Positions 22,947-33,358 of a stretch of DNA of 48,463 bases are shown here, piece after piece. A program made the position numbers and the translations under genes. Each line of letters starts with the position of its first letter. Position 1 is the first letter of the stretch. Source of the DNA: Hyphochytrium catenoides. Taxonomy: Eukaryota; Sar; Hyphochytriomycetes; Hyphochytriales; Hyphochytriaceae. The DNA lies in the NCBI GenBank assembly GCA_900088475.1, contig FLMG01000833.1:15131-63593 (forward strand). The letters run 5' to 3'. The notes under the pieces are model-generated. The model saw only the letters and a program-made list of their open reading frames with translations. It searched no databases and was not told the origin of the DNA.

Positions 22947-24589
22947 GATGACCCTTGCCTTAAGGACAGTAGCGCGTGTGTCCTTGGGACGGCCTTCCTG
23001 TCAGTAGAGCCAAACTCATTGACCATGGCACCAGCAAACCGATTGACCATGGCACCAGCCAACGGGCATATCTATGCGGTCAGAGAAGCCTCTCTAATAC
23101 CACATCGAGGCGGTCGTTATGGCCAACAACGTGTGCACCTTTATATTCTACTTGCTTCGCCTCGATGGAATATCTAGGCAGCGTCTTTGAGCACACTCGA
23201 TGGGCCCTTCCGTCTCTACTGCTGTAGAAGGAAGTAGAAAGGATACTACTGTCCTTCTCATAGAACTCATAATCAACATACACTCTTTTTGCACTTCTTT
23301 TGCCTTTTCATAATGCTTAGGCTTTCCGGACGTGGAGGCTTGTAGGATTTAGTGTTGGTCAGTGGCCCCAGGGATCATACTCATCCAGTACCCATCATAC
23401 TCGGGCTGACTTCCGTCCTGCTTATGCTAAAAGGATCGCGTTGGAGTCACATTCCGTGTATTGTGGCCTTTATGCAGTCAGAAACTCTTCAACTTGACCT
23501 ACTGCACATGGCAGCATCTTGGCGTCTAATCAATAGAGCTGTGCCTACCATCGGCCGGTAAAGCTTTAATGCGGAAACCTCGTGCGACCGCCGACTAAAG
23601 AAAACAATAGTAGCCTTCCCCTCGCTCACCTGGGCTGGACAAGTAGGAACTCCTTTCTTCGGCCAGCTGAGTCTACCATGGCAGATCTTCCTTAGGCCCC
23701 GAGGATCGATGAGCCTCTCTGTCTTAGCGATATCGCTCTGGTGATGAAGACATCATCATTATAATATCAAGAGAGGGTCATCAAATCATCATGATTTCGC
23801 ATGAAGGACGGTAGGATATCGAGCGGGTAACGGCTTGTAGGAATGGGGAGGAGGATGGATATCCGACCTGTCGTGGTGTGTCCACAAAGCCTAACATTTA
23901 ACCTTCCTTCCATCCACATTGTGTGGAGGAAGAGTTTGCTGTATTTGTGCAAGGGCCGCCTTACCGGTACTAACAGACTATACTACTACTACAGGCACAC
24001 TGTCTCGCAAATCCACTGTGTCTATGAACAATATAATTAATGTTATGAACAGACTAGAACAAAGTGCGAGGCAAACGAAAAAGTGGGCGTGTTTGTTCCT
24101 GGACAATGAGGAGAGAAAGAGAGAGAAAGAGTGAAGAGTGAGACAGATAGGGAGACGAGAGAGAGTAAAACGAGACAGAGAGGAAGAGAGAGAGAGAGAG
24201 AGGTGTACAGACAGTGGGGGAAGAAGAAGTGCGGCCTACGTGTTGCTTCTTTTCTTTTCTCTCCTGTTCTGCTGTCGAGGTGCCCAAACAGAGAAGAAGC
24301 GGCCTTGTCTCTGGGGTGGCTATACTTCCAACCGCAGCAGCGGCAGCATCGCCATCGTTAGCTCCCGCTCCTGGTCACTGATAAGCTGCAGGTTCTGAGG
24401 TGAACCAAGCACAGAGAGGGCCACAAAGCAGAAGCTTCAGTCAGCGAGAGTATTTATGCGGTTGTGCCTTGCTTGCGCCGCGCTGCGAGAAGGCGGTTAT
24501 TCGACAACATCTCCATTTTAGCGAAGAGGAAGAGACGAGATCAGTCGACTATTGGGCGGAGGAGAGCTTTATAGCGAGGCAAAGGAGGA
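22947..24589. other. Intergenic region, no gene seen
   Basis: About 1.6 kb between TilS and the ubiquitin-like gene. It contains a tandem duplication of ATTGACCATGGCACCAGC at about 23018-23059 and a short GA tract at about 24112-24205. Open frames are short and unmatched on both strands. Confidence 0.5.
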
Positions 24590-27565
24590 ATGGAGACCGA
24601 GATTCAGCCGCGAGAAGGCAGTAGCCAAGTTGGTGAGGATCTCATAGACATCAAGGTGAAGACTATTGGAGCGGCGACTTACCCCTTGAAGGTCCACCGT
24701 GACGTCAACATTTTGGAGTTGAAGGGGCTGCTTAAGGTAAGGGACGGCATACCCGTCATCTTCATTGAGGAGCCTGGATCCTGACCTCCTGAGGTGCTCC
24801 ACAGGATACCACTAACGTCGAAGTGGAGCAGCAGCGCTTAATATACAGAGGCAAAATTCTTAAGGACTCTGATTCTTTAGACTCTTACCATGTCGAGAAT
24901 GGCCACACGCTCCATATGGTCAGCAGGTAAGATCTGCTAGATATGGGCCTGACCACGACTCAACCTAAAGTATCTCGTGTTCACTCGCGTCGACAGACCT
25001 CCGGACCTTCCACAGGTTACGACACCGCCAGCGCCAGAACCGCAGCCTGCACTTACCTCCACTGGCACGCAGGGCGGGGCGGTTTTGACGGGCGGAACAT
25101 CGGCGGCTCTTACAAGCCTCTTGTCAGGCTTCTTTTCTAACCGCGGAGCTGCTGCTACACGCACAAGACCGACCAACGTCCAGTCGCAACCTGAACAGCA
25201 ACAGCCACGGGACATGGAGAATGTTCACCAGACGCTGCTGACTCTGGTATGTAGAGTCTCACCCTAAGTCTCTTTGGCAGCATCCAATTAAGTAGTGCTC
25301 TTCTGGCAGGGAACGCTTCTAGCTACGTTTCAGGAGCATGGCGCTGGTCAACGAGATAGGTCCGCTCCTCGCTTCCGCTTAGGTCAATGGCTAGACGTTA
25401 GGGATACGGTCAACCAGTGGCTTGAAGCCACTGTGACGGACATCAATGACAATGAGGTGTTCGTCCATTACAACGGTTGGCCCTCACGCTGGGACGAATG
25501 GATTCCGTTCAGCTCTGACAGACTGGCGCCTTTCCGCACCAGAACGGTTCATGGTGAGTGAGGGTCTCTGGCGCAACGTCTTTCGTTTGGCCTCCTGGCC
25601 AACTCGGCGTTTCTGACTGTATAAACTGTTCGTAGCGGCTCGAGGTATCGCTCAATGCCCTCAAATCAGTCAACCGATGCAGGATCCTCCTAGCATTGGG
25701 TCCAATAATATTGAGATAGTACTGCCCCAGGTGAGTGACCTTCATCCTAATTATTCGACATCACAGGTGGTGAACTTACATGCTACACTGCTCGGGTCTT
25801 TTAGGTTAGAGATACGATGACCAGGGTATTGCCTTTCTTGGAAGAGGCTTGCAGACATATTGAGAATAGGCCGCCAAGCAGTCAAGCTCAAAACGTTGGA
25901 GAAAGTAGTTCATCTGCCGCTGAGGTTCATCTGCCTGGGGCTCCCGTTGAGGGAGCAACATCGGCCGATAGCCTGGTGGCGCCTGTTTCTGCGGTCCCCT
26001 CTCTGGTATCCTCTTCATCAGGTACACCGACGCCATCCTCTACACAGCACCTCCATTGAGCTCTGAAGCTCACCTAACTGTGGCGCCTCTTTAGTGTCAC
26101 ACAGCAATGAGCACGTTGCCTCAAACTTGCCTGCTGAGGATGAAGATATGGGGGATATCTCAGATGTTGACGGTACCCTTGGGAATCTCGGTTCTCAAGA
26201 TGGGCACGCTATCGATGACTCGTCCACGCCCAGTCCACCCAGCAATGCTAGTAATGCCGCTCGGGTTATGGAGCTTGCCGCCCTACTAGAAAGACTGGGT
26301 CGGGTACTGACGGATACAGCCCCGCATCTCGTGCAGTATGCCGAAACTCTTGCCAGCGATATCCCCGAGGAAGTAGGGGTCACGCAAACTAGCTCAGCAA
26401 ACACCATTGTTACCCCAACATCGTCTCAACATGGCGCCACTAGGCAGCGACTATTTGACCAGAATCCCTACGCAAGGCCCTTGCACGTCTCTGCGCCGCA
26501 AGATGGTAGATCCCAGGTAGATCCAAGCCACTTTCCCTCTCAGTGAACAGATGTGGGTTGTGAGACTAAGCTTATGTCATCTCCTGCCCCGTTACGTCTA
26601 GAACAATATTGACATCCACATTCATGCAATCCTGACTCCAATGCGAGGTCTCAGTGCGCTCACGTCAAGGCAAGGGGGCAGTACTGGCTCAGGGTTGCCT
26701 GGAAGCAGTGCTAGGACTTTACGGCAAAGACGGCCTAATAGGACAAGCAGTGTAGGAGTATCTTCTCTAGTTGGCAATAGCGACAGCAATACGACCAACC
26801 CAGGGATGCAGTCCCTGATGGAGCGAATTGCAAGTGAGAGCACCAGGAGCTCTACCGCTTTAGACCGGAGCTCTCTAGACCGAAGTGCCCTGCTCTCAAG
26901 AAATGATATGGGTACCTCAGAAGCTCGTAAGTGGCGCCATTCTCATCTGCTGTCAAGTTGTTTCTGATTATCTCGTTTTGTATGGTGATGTAGGGTCAGA
27001 CGAAGGTAACAGTAGGCCAGCACATCCGTCTTCTGGAGAAGCCAGTGGCCGTCCTTCACGGGACTCTGATAACGATAGGTCCTCCCTCCTCAGTTTAGTC
27101 GTCTCATCTCTGCATTCACGGCTTAACATCTACCTTTGTCTCTCTCTTTCCTTTCTCCCGCCATCTCCTACCTTGCACGTCCACAGCTCTTCGCAGGAGC
27201 AGAACTTGAGTAGTTCGCTTTTGTCGATCTTCCGTCGCGCTTTCAGTCGGCGTCCGTCATCGAGATCTTCGGAGAGCCACGATACCGGTGCAGACCGACC
27301 TTCTACCACATCCCGGATGGTAGCAGAGCCAAGCGCCAGTTCTGAAGCTGGCAGCTCTACAGCTCCACAAGAGACAACTAACATGTGGGAGGCCATTAAT
27401 GCTCTGCCTGCACGGGGCGAAGACTCAGATGATAGAGTTGCATCCAACAGCGCGGACAGTGTGCTGTCCAGCACTGGATCCAGGCAAGGTGAGCAGGCCG
27501 GTGCCGAACGACCCTCAGCGATGCCTCCAACATCTGACAGCGAGTCTGACGGCGAGTATTGGTAA
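24590..27565 (+). CDS. Ubiquitin-like domain plus Tudor-knot (chromo-barrel) protein, 9 exons, 797 aa
   Basis: The exons are 24590-24736, 24805-24926, 24997-25246, 25310-25553, 25636-25730, 25805-26021, 26095-26516, 26602-26926 and 26994-27565 (2394 nt, phases consistent). Residues ~18-89 form a ubiquitin-like domain (LIDIKVKTIGAATYPLKVH, then RLIYRGKILKDSDSLDSYHV and NGHTLHMV). There is no C-terminal Gly-Gly, so it is an integral domain, not a modifier. Residues ~199-250 form a Tudor-knot: QWLDVRDTVNQWLEATVTDI, then VFVHYNGWPSRWDEWI and DRLAPFRTRT, with the HYNGW and RWDEW aromatic signature. The rest is low-complexity Ser/Pro/Thr-rich with two helical islands (RVMELAALLERLGRVLTDTA and a stretch after NNIDIHIHAI) reminiscent of BAG6-type proteins, though no BAG domain is seen. 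Part of the last exon (around 27090-27186) may be an unspliced intron. A chaperone/ubiquitin-linked or chromatin role is possible. Confidence 0.85.
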
Positions 27566-27632
27566 CCCAAGCTAACCAACCGACATCAGACCGAGCGCCA
27601 CTGGTCTTTAAAGCAATGCCTATTTATCTGTA

Positions 27633-27638
27633 AATAAA
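27633..27638 (+). terminator. AATAAA polyadenylation-like signal after the ubiquitin-like/Tudor-knot gene
   Basis: An AATAAA hexamer lies 68 bp past the TAA at 27563-27565, a typical distance for a eukaryotic polyadenylation signal. This is inferred from motif and position. Confidence 0.45.
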
Positions 27639-28906
27639 ATTGCCCCAGATATTTCTCCTCTCTATCGTCAAGTGTGCAAGCGATGAGAATGTTGGCTAAG
27701 ACAGCTGCAGATCGTTCAAGCATACATTTACTCTCTATTATACTACGAAGTATACGTGGGAGGGGGCTCATACGGTGGTGCATGTAATGTTTCCTCATCC
27801 TGGTCAGAACAGGTCTATGAAATGGTAAAATCATCGCCCTTTCCCTAACTACGATGCTAAGCACGAGGTTGAGCCTCTAAACATGAAGTCAGAGATCGGA
27901 TACTTTCCACATCTCAGAGTATGATAGGGAAGGGGAATCCAAAGATCTCATCACTCCTCTGCTCGAAACAAGCCAATAAAAAACATGAAATGATGGCAAA
28001 CACAAGTGAGAAGCCTCATATACACAGGTGTCAATTCGTCTTGTCAACACTGCAGGTTCAGCGTGGTGCATGAATGTTTCAAATCATCGGCTTCGTAGGT
28101 CACATAAGCAGAAAAGCACAATCACATCGAGAACAAGCAACATATGAGGAGGTGAAGGTACCACCTAAAGGGAATGCTGTGTCTTTGGGGGTCAGGACTT
28201 TGTTAGAAATTTCATGGTTCGTCAATAACACGGACCAAAGTATGAAAGTCATCATGCCCCAGGAAGATGCAAGAATGAGTGCCGCAACGACCTCGGCCGT
28301 TGTTCTTGGCTCTCAAGAAAGCGGGAGACTGATTGTCTCCTCCGAGGCGCCTGCTCAACGGTGGTACTCATGTTATGGGTGTGTGGTATAAAAGACTGAT
28401 CTTCATGGCTAGTTGGTCATGCATCAGTTACCTTTTTAATCATTGTACCCATTGAAGACACCACAGGCCGAAAGCCCAAGACATAGCGCAAGGACACTAT
28501 GCACCCAAGCGAACAATGGAGAAGACTCAGACAAATAGTGATTCCGGTTAAGAGCGCTTCTTCACAAAGGATCGGAAGAGGGAGCTCGTTTTGTCATCCT
28601 TGTCTCAATAGAGAGAGGGGCAGATCTCAATGCCTTCTCTTCAACGCCTAGAGCTCTTCAGGATGCAAAGAACTTTAAGTCATCAAGGCGCGTAGCCAAT
28701 CTGCTGGGGGTATTATCTCGTTCATCATCAGAGCTCATGGACAACGATATAGAACGACGGTGTATTCACCAGTCAACGATGCACACTGAGGCAAGTTTCG
28801 ACTCGATGAGTGTCGAGCCTTATCACAGTGGACAATCAACCACAGAACCAACAGCGATCAGCTGTAGTGAGACTGCTTTCTTATAGAGAATAACTTAGCC
28901 AAGATA

Positions 28907-29205
28907 TCAACTTCTGACTGGGAAGGATCTTTGAGTTATGTGAGACTCCACCTTGTCGACGGTCTGCTGCTGGGTGATTGAGCGATGGGAATAGGTGGCG
29001 GGCGGCCGAGCGGCAGGCGGAGGCGGGGCCGCTGGTGGCCACCAATCCTGCAGCCACAGACAGATTCTTACAGAGAGTAAAACCCACGCCAACATCATAC
29101 TCACAATCTCTTGTGACTCCGGACAATACCCTATGAGCAATGTATATAGAACATCAAACGCAATGCAACCCCAAACCCAAGCTTCCCCTTGCCAAATTCT
29201 GGCCT
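28907..29205 (-). CDS. Candidate 3' end of an unrecognised membrane-protein gene (two exons)
   Basis: Two minus-strand segments join in frame across a GTGAGT...CTGCAG intron (29104-29048). Exon 29205-29105 encodes ARIWQGEAWVWGCIAFDVLY, then TLLIGYCPESQEI, a plausible membrane segment. Exon 29047-28907 encodes DWWPPAAPPPPAARPP and a polar tail ending in TGA. The splice sites are good and intron length fits this genome. However, no upstream exon leaving the required single base could be identified between 29206 and 30000, and no family is recognised. It could be real and partial, or fortuitous. Confidence 0.25.
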
Positions 29206-32200
29206 CTACCAGTTAAAATGGCTGGACAGAAAGCTCTCTGTGGGAATCAGTAATCGCGAGCCAGGTCTTCTTGGGCGTCTTTAGCTCGATGAGTGTGGGA
29301 AGAACGTATTCTACAAATCACAAATATAGCCGTTAGCGGCCACTTGAAGCTGGTCTCCTCTCCTCTCCTCCAGTTCATCCTCCGATCCTTCTGCCCAAGA
29401 TTGTCCGTTATTATCGATCTCTGTCTCTCTGGGACACAGACAGGCGGCCGGCCATCCAGTGATGGTCAGTGATGCAAGCAGGCAGACAGGCAGAGTTCTT
29501 CAGCTTTAGATAGTTCCAGCATCTTTCGTGCCGTTCTACTTTGTTGCAGTGGTGTTTTTGCTGAAGTTCAGCACCGCAGCAGCCGCATGGAGGAGAAGAA
29601 CTTGGACGGACATCTTCTGCTGCCTCGCCCGCGAAGGATGGGTCAGCACTTTTCTTTAGTGCGTCTTGGCATTAGCACCATATGCTATATTTGCTGAGAG
29701 CCAACAACAGTTCCATCATCGTCATCATTATGCAGCTGCCTGAGATAGGCTAAAGATGAGAGGTGGACGACGGGAGTCTTCTAATATGAGGTGCTGGTGT
29801 TTTGCTGTCGTTGCGACAGAAGACTGGATGGTTGAGGCGGGGCTTCCTATTTATCGCTATGATTAGTTCTGAGTAAATTTGTTCTTTCTTCCAGCTGCGA
29901 CACAAAGATAATAGCCTTGATGGTCCCGTGATGGCCAACAAATGATGCGATGGGAGGAGGGCAAACAATGGCGGCTCTCTACTCAGGGCACACGGCTAGC
30001 TGTCTTGCTTTCATTAGTACTTTCTTCTCACCTAGCTGCTGTCCTCCCCAGTAGTATCCTGAACGTTATTTCTAACAGTCGTCATCCATCATTGGCAACT
30101 GTATTTTAATCCAGATAACAAATTCGAGCACCACCACCCAGTGGCCAAGTCCTACTACCTTACGTATTACTGCTACGACAACCGTCACGTCCTCTCTCTT
30201 TCTGTGTATTCTTGCTTCGTTGTTATTGTCCCTGCCTCCTCTCTCCTCCTCTTCTTCCTACTACTACTACGACTGTTTCGTTTATTTTGTAGGCAAAAGA
30301 CGAGGCTGAAGGCAGCAGTTGCAACTCAAGATGTCCTCCTCCTATCTTCAATTAATCCTCGTTGTCACCCTATCGCAGCTGCTAACACTACTACCATAAA
30401 AAATTGCAGTATTGATCTTATCTTCTTTGGCGAGTAGGTAATAAATAACCTGATTGAATGATCAGGTCTCCTTCTTCTTCCACCCATGCACTGCTTTTCT
30501 ACTACTACCAGTCGTGTTATGGCCCAGAAGGAGCTCCCTCCTCCTGCAGCAGTAGGTCCTCCTCTATCTCGACTATCCTTCATTGTAATGCTGCCCTTGT
30601 GGGATGATTGTCTCTTTTCCTAACCAAAAAGGGCCACATACCGCTCCTCCTTGACGACTACTACCTGGAACTATTGGCCCACGGAGGAAAGTTAGTTAAG
30701 ATGGAGCATTAGCGAGGAAGAAAGGGGCCCTCTTCGTGAACAGCAAGCATTGCGTCCTTCAGCACCCAGTGACATCCATCATTACTCATCATCAGTGCGG
30801 TAGCCCTGCTTCTTCCTCCTCGTAGGGAGGATTCGGAGCAGGAAAAGTTGGTATACCACTGGCCAGGAAGAACCATGGGATTGTGAACCCTGCAGGGTCG
30901 CCTGGCTGGAAGTGAATGTCGCAACAGGCGGCGTTGTTCTAATCTCCGCTAATTTAGAAACCCTCCTCCTGTAGAGCCTGTCAGATAACCTATTCTATTG
31001 TGTCGTTTGACTGGCTGTTGTGCTTGTCAGCTTCCCTTGTATGCTCTTCACGATCACTTCCTCACTGGGCCTGGCAGATCATCTTGCCTCCACCAGGCTG
31101 TGGCTGCTTTAATAAAAAAAAAATTGCAAACTGCAGTGAAACGTAATGGACCTATTACCATCATCATGATGGACCTGCTCTACCCCACCCAGCTCCCACC
31201 ACAAGGCGTGAACAATCCCAGTGGTGGCAATCTGATGACGTTGGGGTCGCACCGTTTTTTTATCCATAAATAGATGCAGCAGAGCAGATCGGGCTGCTGT
31301 GAAAAGCAGCATGGAGACCCTGGAAGTAGATTTATCCGAATATCGGTTTGATGCGTAAAGAAGATCTGCTTCAATAACGCTTCATTTTACCCCCCGATCC
31401 ACTAATATATGGGGCTCCTACTACTACTTACGTCCGTTTCTTAGGTGATTGATAGCTAGAAATAGAACTCTTGGCAAGTGAATCAGCGCTGCGCTACCGA
31501 TCATCATAGCCTGCGACATCAAGCGCATGCGCCCATCGATTCAATTGTGTCTCAACTGTTCATATAATGATAGAGGCCCTGTATCAGCACAGCACAACAA
31601 GAACACAGGTTCAAACATATCCAGGAAATGCAGATCATTTTCTCCGAGAGCCCTGTGGCGACTATTCCTGCTACTAGTGGTTCTTGATCATGTAGCTTCT
31701 GCCGATGGAGAAATAGAACTTAGCCAGAAGTAATGTAGAAAGCCAGCGAAGAAGTACTCAATTCTATTAAATGCAAGGAGGATAGGACGACAGCCATCGA
31801 TCTGTGTCATCACTCACTAGGGGAAAGGCAGGCAAAGCGCAAAAACCAGCCGCCCGCGGGAGGAGGAGGAGACGGACATTATTACTATTCCTGTCAGCCC
31901 TACCCTCATGTCCTCTCTCTCTCTACCAGCTCCAGTCTAGTGCATGGCTGCTTGTTGTTGCTCAGCTTGGGTCCTGACATCCTTTCTACTACAGATCTCG
32001 GCTCTTTGGCTGATGATGGCCAGCAGACGGAGGAGGAGAGGAGGAAGGACTGCATTCCTTGTCGCTATTTCAAAAAGTGTAACGACCGCCTAAACCAAAG
32101 ATCCAACAAAGAAGATTTAGATGACCTGGGGGATGAGTGGGACTGACTATCACAAACGAAAGGTTACAAAACCACCAACCCCCCCCCCTGCCCTCCCCCT

Positions 32201-33358
32201 TTCCCTTTTTCTCTTCAGCAACAATAGCAGGTTTCGGTCAACATCGTTAGACTCGTACTTTGAAGTAGTAGTGCGAACTAGCCTTCATAAAACTCTCCCC
32301 GAACAGTGCTTTATTTTGTGGGTTGTGCTCTTATCTTTGGTTTATTTTGGGTCGCCGGCCATCCGTTTTCCTGAGTCTTCTTGCCTAACTGGCCAAGACG
32401 GCGCTGCCGCTCCTTCCTCATGGGCGTCCGGAGGTGATGGCGATGATGGTGAAGATGATGGGGCCGCCACGATGAGGGCTGGATTCTTCCCGTCCGTTTC
32501 GCCCCTTGTTGATGGAAAGAAGGAGGCTGGATCAAGGAGACAGACAGGATGGGGATTGTCAGGAGGAGGAGGAGGAGGAAGATGAAACATGAACTTCTAG
32601 TTGATGGCCATCATTTCATTCCAAAGTTCTTATCAAGAGGTCTCTCTCCTCTGCGTACGGCAGTGTGATGGTGGAGTGACTTGACTAGGAGGAATATTGG
32701 GCTGCTCTCCTAACAACACTGGATTGGTGGTCATCACTCCTCCTCGAGGATTCTTAGCATCTTTCCTCATCTCACCCGTTCGTAACCTTACTGTCTTGAC
32801 GCTCTGTCATGGAAAGCTAACAACAACTACTCCACCCACCGAGTCATCTAATAAACGTACTCCCGTCATTGTACCTATCGCTACCATCGAAGCTCCCTTT
32901 CTGGTTCAGACGATGATAGGATCGGGCAGAGCCGGCGTGGACGGCAAGGATAATACTACAAATGAAGGAAGGCGCTATACGCAGCAGAGAGTCTTATTGA
33001 TCGGGCTCGTGAGTGCGCTAGGCTAGAGAGGACAGTGATAATGGAATCCTCCGCTAAGCAAAGCCGGGGGTAGCAACACCTTGATATCTAGCCCATCATC
33101 ATCACGAAACGACTCTCCACAAAAATCCCTCAGTGGCCTTGCAATCTCTAGAGCTATACTTAGAAAAAATATTCAGGATTAACAGCCGTCACAAGGAATA
33201 CCTTCTTGTTGTCGGTAAGGGGTGAGAAGGCCCAGAGAAGTAAAGCCAGCACTCATGCTCATACTCCATGGCACGATAGCATCATTCTTAAACTTCCAGT
33301 CGATAGAAGCTGTCGATCAAGCCGGTAAGACGCCAGTCTTTTTGCCAAGGTTATATAA

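Larger units (their letters stand above)
27566..33358. other. 5.8-kb gene-poor region
   Basis: No recognisable protein family was found on either strand. Composition differs from the gene-dense part: scattered short runs of CTA, ATC/GAT and CCT/AGG trinucleotides (for example 30230-30300, 30470-30560, 32390-32590), CCCCCCCC near 32182 and an A-run near 31117. One weak two-exon candidate lies on the minus strand at 28907-29205. It may hold unrecognised exons, non-coding RNA or decayed sequence. Confidence 0.5.

Noticed and set aside
29206-29311. A minus-strand segment reading EYVLPTLIELKTPKKTWLAI as a further exon upstream of 29205
   Set aside because: No donor with the needed phase exists between it and the next exon.
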